This document shows, piece by piece, positions 58,545-64,000 of a DNA stretch of 64,000 nucleotides. Source of the DNA: Mercurialis annua (lineage: Eukaryota > Streptophyta > Magnoliopsida > Malpighiales > Euphorbiaceae). Each line of letters opens with the position of its first letter. Positions within the stretch are counted from its first letter, which is position 1. The notes beneath the pieces were generated by a model. That model was not told the DNA's origin, did not search any database, and saw nothing but the letters and a program-made list of their open reading frames with translations. The stretch is taken from positions 3,451,001-3,515,000 of the forward strand of contig NC_065577.1 in the NCBI RefSeq assembly GCF_937616625.2, written 5' to 3'. A program made the position numbers and the translations under genes.

Positions 58545-59230
58545 GGGATAATGTCAAAAAAAATCACGAACTTTATATGTTTTTTCATTTTAATCACGCA
58601 GTTTAAATTTTTTTATTTTCATACATAAACTACCATTTTTTCCCAAATTCATATACAGTGCTGAGGTGTCACGGCTCTATTGGTGTAATTCGCTGAGGTG
58701 GAGGTCATTTTACACCAATAAATGAGTATCACCTCAGCATCGTGTATGAATTTAGAAAAAGCTTAATCACCAAAAAAACCCTCACCTTTTAACCCCTTTT
58801 CAGTTGCACCCTGACGTTGCAATTTTGTCAGTTGCACCCTAATTCGCACCTTTGGATTTCAATTCCACACTCAAAATTAAATTGGACTTTTTTCACTCGG
58901 AAAAAATTCATAAAAACCCTTATAAAATACTCGTTTGAACTTTCCACATAAAAAGTTAAAAATGGATGACTTATTTTAACGTTTTCAAATGAAAAAGAGA
59001 TCAATTTAGTACTTGAGGGTGGAATTGAAAACCAAAAGTGCGAATTAGGGTGCAATTGACAAAATTGCAACGTCAGGGTGCATTTGAAAAGGGGCTAAAA
59101 GGTGGGGGGATTTTTGGTGATTAAGCCTTTAGAAAAAAGTGATAGTTCGTGCATGAAAATTACAAAATTTAAATTATGTGATTAAAATAAAAAAACGTGT
59201 AATGTTCTTGATTTTTTTTGACATTAACCC
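58545..59230. mobile_element. Outer MITE of a nested pair, GGGATAATGTCAAAA ends
   Basis: Inverted ends GGGATAATGTCAAAAAAAAT and (complement) GGGTTAATGTCAAAAAAAAT are followed by matching arms (CACGAACTTT, TTTTAATCAC). An internal palindrome with GCTGAGGTG and CACCTCAGC is present. It is split by the element at 58761. Confidence 0.75.
58761..59127. mobile_element. Inner Mutator-like MITE, nearly all inverted repeat
   Basis: Arms of about 160 bp start GCTTAATCACCAAAAAAACC and (complement) GGCTTAATCACCAAAAATCC. A perfect 10-bp duplication, tttagaaaaa, flanks it (58751-58760, 59128-59137). Transcription would give a long hairpin RNA. The open frame inside one arm is not a gene. Confidence 0.9.
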
Positions 59231-60500
59231 TGTTTTAAAAGACCATATAGTTTAAAGACAATTATAGGTTTACGTTCAATTAATATACTTGAAATCTTAA
59301 CGAATCAAATAATTAAGTAAGTGTGATAAAAAAATTCCAATAAATTTTGAATAATCCAGTTAGATTAGTGATAAAAATAAAAGTATTTTTGGTTTTAGTT
59401 CGGTAAAATCAATTAGATGTATTAATTAAAAAATATTACTAGTTTACTATAATTTATAATTGTTTAAATTTTAGGCTAATTGACTAAATATTGACTAGAC
59501 TCAATGATTTTTGGCCAAGCTAGTTTTATATCCTTAAATATTATTAGTTATTTGGTGTAAAAAAATTCAGTTAGTTGGCTTGGAATGTGTTGGAACAATT
59601 GCTGTAAAATGAACTGAACACGATGAGGCTGAGTCGCGGACTAGATCGCTTTCTTTTAAACGTTTCGCGGCACAGCTCAGTGGTGTAAAGCTGACTATCA
59701 ACCGCGGCGTCCATAGGATAAAACAGCCGGAAATACTGATTACACTGCACTGTGAAATCAGCTCTGAAACACTTTCTTTGTATTGTTTTGTATTCTCAAA
59801 TGAAAATAAAGGAAAACAGCAACAGTCGAAAACGTTTTCTGATTAATTAGGGAAAACAGCAACAATAAAAAACGTGGGGAGGTAAGGTAAAATCAGAGAG
59901 TCAAAGCGCGCACGTGGGGTTAATACAGAAGGATGTAATTCCAATTCATCATCAAATTTCTGTATTTTTTGAATTTTATTTTACTTCATCTTTGTCATAC
60001 CTTCCTTATTTTATTTAGCCACTCTACTTTAAAAAGTAGCTATAAGTCTTCCGGTGAATGAAAAGTGGAGAGTGAGACTCGCTCTATTATCCGAGAGTTT
60101 AAATTAAAAGTCAGTCATGTTAAATGCAAAAGGTACAAAAATGACCCTACATTACTAATTTTTTTATATTTTTTATTCAATAATTTCCACATCATAATAA
60201 CTATATATACTAAATAAACATCACTAATATGTCAACATGTCATTGTTATTTTACATTTAAATATAATAAATAAATTAAATAATAATATTTATTTATTCAT
60301 TTAAATAATAATATAATTAATTTTAAGTCCACATATAAATAATAATAATTTTTCAATTTCTATGTAAAGTATTAGGTAAGAATAATTTACATTTTGATAA
60401 AATTAAAAAATTCATATTAGAAATGTTTAACTTTAATTAAATAAAATCAACAATTACACTAATTTATTAAATATTTTATAATTTTATTGTTTATATCTTT
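59231..60500. other. Intergenic DNA with a GC-richer island
   Basis: Most is AT-rich. About 59600-59930 is GC-richer (GGCACAGCTCAG, CAACCGCGGCGTCC), with GGAAAACAGCAACA occurring twice, at about 59811 and 59852. It resembles neither a coding exon nor an element I know. Confidence 0.4.
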
Positions 60501-60519
60501 AGTTACTGTATTGTTGTTC

Positions 60520-60940
60520 TAATCACCACCGTTGTCGAGATCTCCACTGCCTCTGCCATCTCCGCCGCTCAAAGTCGGAGTTAGCAACAAAATGGTAAAG
60601 CTGGAGTTAGCAGTTAGACATTGCATAGTAGCCGCAATAGGGAGTCAAAATCACCTCTCTATCTCTAATTTCTCTTCAAATTGAGTATTCATTTTATTTT
60701 GTTAAGTAATTGCAAATTTGAAATTTGTGGTTTAAAATAAGCATGGAATGGAGAGGACGGATCGTCGAATTGCACATTTTAAAAGTTTTGTCATCGTGTG
60801 TTTGAAGAAATTAGATATAAATTTCTATTATTTCATTGATGTTCACTTTTTGTACCCAATTTAAGGGAAAATCTATTGCGATTGAAGTTGTCTTGTAAGG
60901 TGCACTATATAGATAAATCAAACTACTACTAAATTTTATT
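60520..60940 (+). repeat. Relic related to the retroposon at 39591
   Basis: About 60728-60850 matches the internal part of the 39591-40151 insert (TTTGTGGTTTAAAATAA, GGACGGATCG, TTGAAGAAATTAGATATA) on the opposite strand. Upstream is a GC-richer CCACCG/GCCGCT stretch. No poly(A) tail or duplication is evident. Confidence 0.5.
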
Positions 60941-61467
60941 ATGAAAAAATATATCAACGGCATTTGAATTTTTTTTTAAAATTTATATTTTAATGTCTGA
61001 TTGTAAGGCACACAGACTTGCTTCTCTAAAAGTGGAATAACTATTTTTTCTTCTCTAATACTTTTATTCTACTTGAGAGAATCGAAAGAGAATTTTCATA
61101 AGTTTTTGAATTGTATAAACATATTTATTTACTTTAAATAATAGAAATTATTACTAATAGATTAGATCGTGGTATAAGCCACCTATTACATTATCGCTTA
61201 TTACAATTTTATTCATTGGTTAGGAGTTTCAAATTAAAAAATATTTTTTATATAATTATAAATATAAATACACACAATACACTGATAAAGAAACGTTAAA
61301 TAATGAGTAAGAATGTAAGGGAAAATGTAGAAGATCACTGTAAAATCGTTTACGGAAACATTAGAGCATGTAAAAAGGTGTTTAAAATGTTAATATTTAT
61401 ATTATTATGGCTATAAATAAGACTTGAAATCCATTAAGTTTTAAGCGCAAAATAGGATGAACATTAG
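60941..61467. other. AT-rich intergenic DNA
   Basis: No feature is recognised. Confidence 0.5.
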
Positions 61468-62068
61468 CAGGGCCGCCTTAGATGAAATGAGGCCCTAGGC
61501 GGGTTATTTTAATATTTTTTTAAATATACGCTTGCTTTATCTTTTTTTATATAAAAAATGACATTTCACTTTTTTTTCTTATAAAATTATGCTTTTAGTA
61601 GATCATTGGTAGACTTATTGAATCGTTAGTAGATTTTTAGTTGATTTTTGATATATTTTTTAAAATTGTTTTTTTAAACAATTAAAAAAATATATCTATT
61701 TATCAATAAAAAAATATAAAATATATTTTTTAATAAGTAAATAAATAAAGAGAGATCATCTCTATACGGTTAAAAATATATAAATTATATATTATTTTTA
61801 TTGGCACACTGATTATAAATAGTTCCAATTAATATTTAAAGAACCAATGATCATTTTATATTTTAAATAGCTTAATATTTTTAATAAGATCTTATAGGAA
61901 TATGGGGGCCTTTTTAATTTAACATTTATCACTAAAAAAAACCCAATTAATATATAAATAATTTAATATATATATATATTTTTTAAAAAACCCCGTCCAA
62001 AATGGGGCCCTTAAAAACTTCAGGCCCTAGACATAGGCCTTAGTGGCCTATGCCTAAGGCCGGACCTG
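61468..62068. mobile_element. hAT-type non-autonomous element, CAGGGCCG ends
   Basis: It starts CAGGGCCGCCTTAG, ends CTAAGGCCGGACCTG and has a perfect 8-bp duplication aacattag (61460-61467, 62069-62076). GAGGCCCTAGGCG and CAGGCCCTAG lie just inside. Non-coding; related to 24272-24935. Confidence 0.9.
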
Positions 62069-62318
62069 AACATTAGCATCATAATTATAGCTTTTCCCAT
62101 ATTAAAATAAATATTATCTTTATTTTCATTTATAACAAATAATATTTTTTATAGATATTGTTTTAAAAATATATTTACAAGTTATGCCCTTTCCAATACA
62201 AAATTTGAGTTTCTAAATGTGTCTATTTGAAAAAAAAAAATTTATTCTTGTTCAGTTATTTGTATGATCTTTTTATTATTATATATTTCACAGAAGCATA
62301 TTGATTTCTGATTCTTTT

Positions 62319-63248
62319 TTTTTTTCCAAGATAGATTCATAGATGAGATTAAAGTACAAGATGAAAGTTATACACAACCAACCATATAAACTTTCAACAC
62401 TCTAATCTACCAACAAAATACATATGGAGCTATAAAAAACAAGCAAAAGATTAATCGAAAAGGAGTAAATCAAGCCGAATTCCGTAAAACTTAAACACGG
62501 CGCTTTGTCCGAGACGCGGGGTCTTAATTCATCAAACCCATTCGATTATACCGTGAAACCGCTTGCTCCTTAGCCTCCATCCGCATCTTCAATATGAATC
62601 CAACAAGATAGATCTAAAAATAACATTAGAATACACCAACACATAATTTAAATCAAAGACAAACAAGAAAAAGACTTCTAATTAAGACCTCAATTTAGAA
62701 TTTGAAAAAACCACTAGATAAAATTAAAAAGTTGTTTTCAATCCAAAAAAAAACCACTTTCTCTAAGATAATAGTTTTTTTTTTTTTTGATGAATAAGAT
62801 AATAGTTTTTTCAAAATACCAAAATCAAGGATTTTATTTTTCTTCTTTTTAAGTTGAAGATCTTAAAACCGCTTAAGGAACCCAACAACCTTAATCGGGT
62901 TAAAGATCATTCCAACCATTTAAGAGGAAAGAAACTCATAACTCTAGATATTTGAAGAAAGCACAAGTAAAAACTAGAAGGTGGTTTTCCATCCCCTAAA
63001 AAAACCACTTTCTTTAAAGAATTGTTCCTTCAAATCACTAGATTATGAAAAATCTACAAATAAGAAGGCTTGTTGTAAAATAAACTAACTAAATTTTATT
63101 AAGAAGTGAAGGTGAAAAAAGAAAAAGGAGTGGAGGAGGTGGTTTTCCGGCCAAAAGCCAAAACCACCTCCTCAAAACAAAGGTTTTTAGTTTTGTGTTT
63201 TTAGAGAGAAGGGAGAGAATTTTTTTTGAGAGAGAAGTTAAGTTTTGC
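62319..63248 (-). mobile_element. Poly(A) retroposon with a 5' hairpin, copy 2
   Basis: A 17-bp duplication starting tgatttctgattc (62302-62318, 63249-63265) flanks a minus-strand insert ending in poly(A). Near the 5' end is a hairpin of GGAGGTGGTTTTGGC paired with AAAACCACCTCC, the same design as copy 1. Two more AAACCACTTTCT-type words lie inside. No long open frame. Confidence 0.75.
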
Positions 63249-63265
63249 TGATTTCTGATTCTTTT

Positions 63266-64000
63266 AGTCGATCATTAAATTGATAAAGCAATAAACTTTC
63301 TCTTTATTTTTTTTGTAGTTTGGCATCTCTTAGCAGTCTTACGAAAATGTTGATTTTGCGAGCAAGATTAACATGCAGCTTTCACTTGATTTTCTTGTTG
63401 TTGGACATCATTTGTTCCGAGTAGTTTTTAGTTTTGTGCAACTTTAGTCTAGCTTGTGAAATTAAATGTAAAGAAAAATTATATATTTATAAGTTTTGTA
63501 ACAAAAGGTTCCGCTTAAAAACGAGTTGAGTAAATGGAGTTGGGTTGTATATGATGTTTTAAGAAATTAAATTAATTTGACATTACGTGACTCGTCATGT
63601 AAGCTAAACTAGTTTGCAATTTGAAAATGAGCACAACTAAAATAATTTTTTTAATTGAAACATAACCATGAAAATTAATAAATTTAATGGTAGTTGATAA
63701 ATGACATAAATGTTTAGACATAAAAAGTTATTTGGCTAACATAAAAATAAGAAGCACAATTTTTTTTAATAAAAGTTTTTGTTCAAATTTAATTTCCTCA
63801 AATATTTCATTTTTCCTTAGAAAAGTCCAAGAAATATAAACTGAAAATTTTAATTCAAATTTTATGGTTTTAGTGGTTGAATATCGATAAGAAAAACTAT
63901 AAGCACACTCAATAATAATAAGAAAAACCATTAGCTCGCTCAATATATAATGAATTTAAGAGAAAACAAAAATTGATTTTCTTGAACATGAAAAAATGGT
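63266..64000. other. AT-rich intergenic DNA
   Basis: No gene or element end is seen up to the window edge. Confidence 0.5.

Noticed and set aside
58828..59070. 80-residue frame as a gene
   Set aside because: It lies within the inverted arms of a Mutator-like MITE and is a by-product of the palindrome.

Overview
The window is nuclear DNA of a flowering plant, most likely a eudicot. The evidence is a spliced cytosolic ribosomal protein gene with a telo-box promoter, a cluster of L-type lectin receptor kinases, F-box/DUF295 genes, and plant-type Copia, Gypsy-derived, hAT, Mutator-like, Stowaway and Helitron elements. It is very AT-rich and poor in genes. I cannot name the species from sequence alone. 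No organelle, bacterial or viral segment was recognised.

Layout. 1-1.6 kb is AT-rich intergenic DNA. 1.6-11.3 kb is a three-level nest on one site: a minus-strand Copia element with unusual TA...TA LTR ends, split by a hAT-type non-autonomous element, itself split by a Gypsy-derived LTR element that keeps gag-protease but has lost most of pol. The LTRs of the innermost element carry a 10-bp periodic array that forms uninterrupted heat-shock elements. 13.0-13.6 kb is a DUF295 gene fragment that recurs at 33.4-34.0 kb.

15-29 kb and 46-48 kb hold a lectin receptor kinase family: two intact genes at 15.2-17.1 kb (+) and 17.6-19.4 kb (-), one gene cut off after its membrane segment (22.7-23.7 kb), one decayed full-length copy (26.9-28.8 kb) and one lectin fragment (46.2-46.8 kb). 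The flanks (promoter-proximal stretch, intergenic module, hAT MITE) are duplicated with the genes. The 3' flank of the RPS15a gene is duplicated next to the truncated copy. A 5'-truncated Copia pol lies at 29.4-31.9 kb.

33.4-35.4 kb holds two DUF295 genes truncated head-to-head at a scrambled junction. The plus-strand gene takes its stop codon from the CTAG end of a Helitron. 35.36-45.93 kb is a head-to-tail array of about seven non-autonomous Helitrons, all on the minus strand, with a retroposon, a SINE and tandem duplications inside. 48.5-50.4 kb is a complete RPS15a (uS8) gene with a 5'UTR intron, telo-box and site II promoter motifs. 50.4-64 kb is a dense run of MITEs (hAT, Mutator-like, nested pairs), SINE-like pieces and poly(A) retroposons, with one small conserved plant gene at 56.15-56.39 kb.

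Probably functional host genes are the two intact lectin receptor kinases, RPS15a and the 78-residue protein. The plus-strand F-box gene is doubtful. Everything else is mobile DNA, decayed copies or AT-rich spacer.
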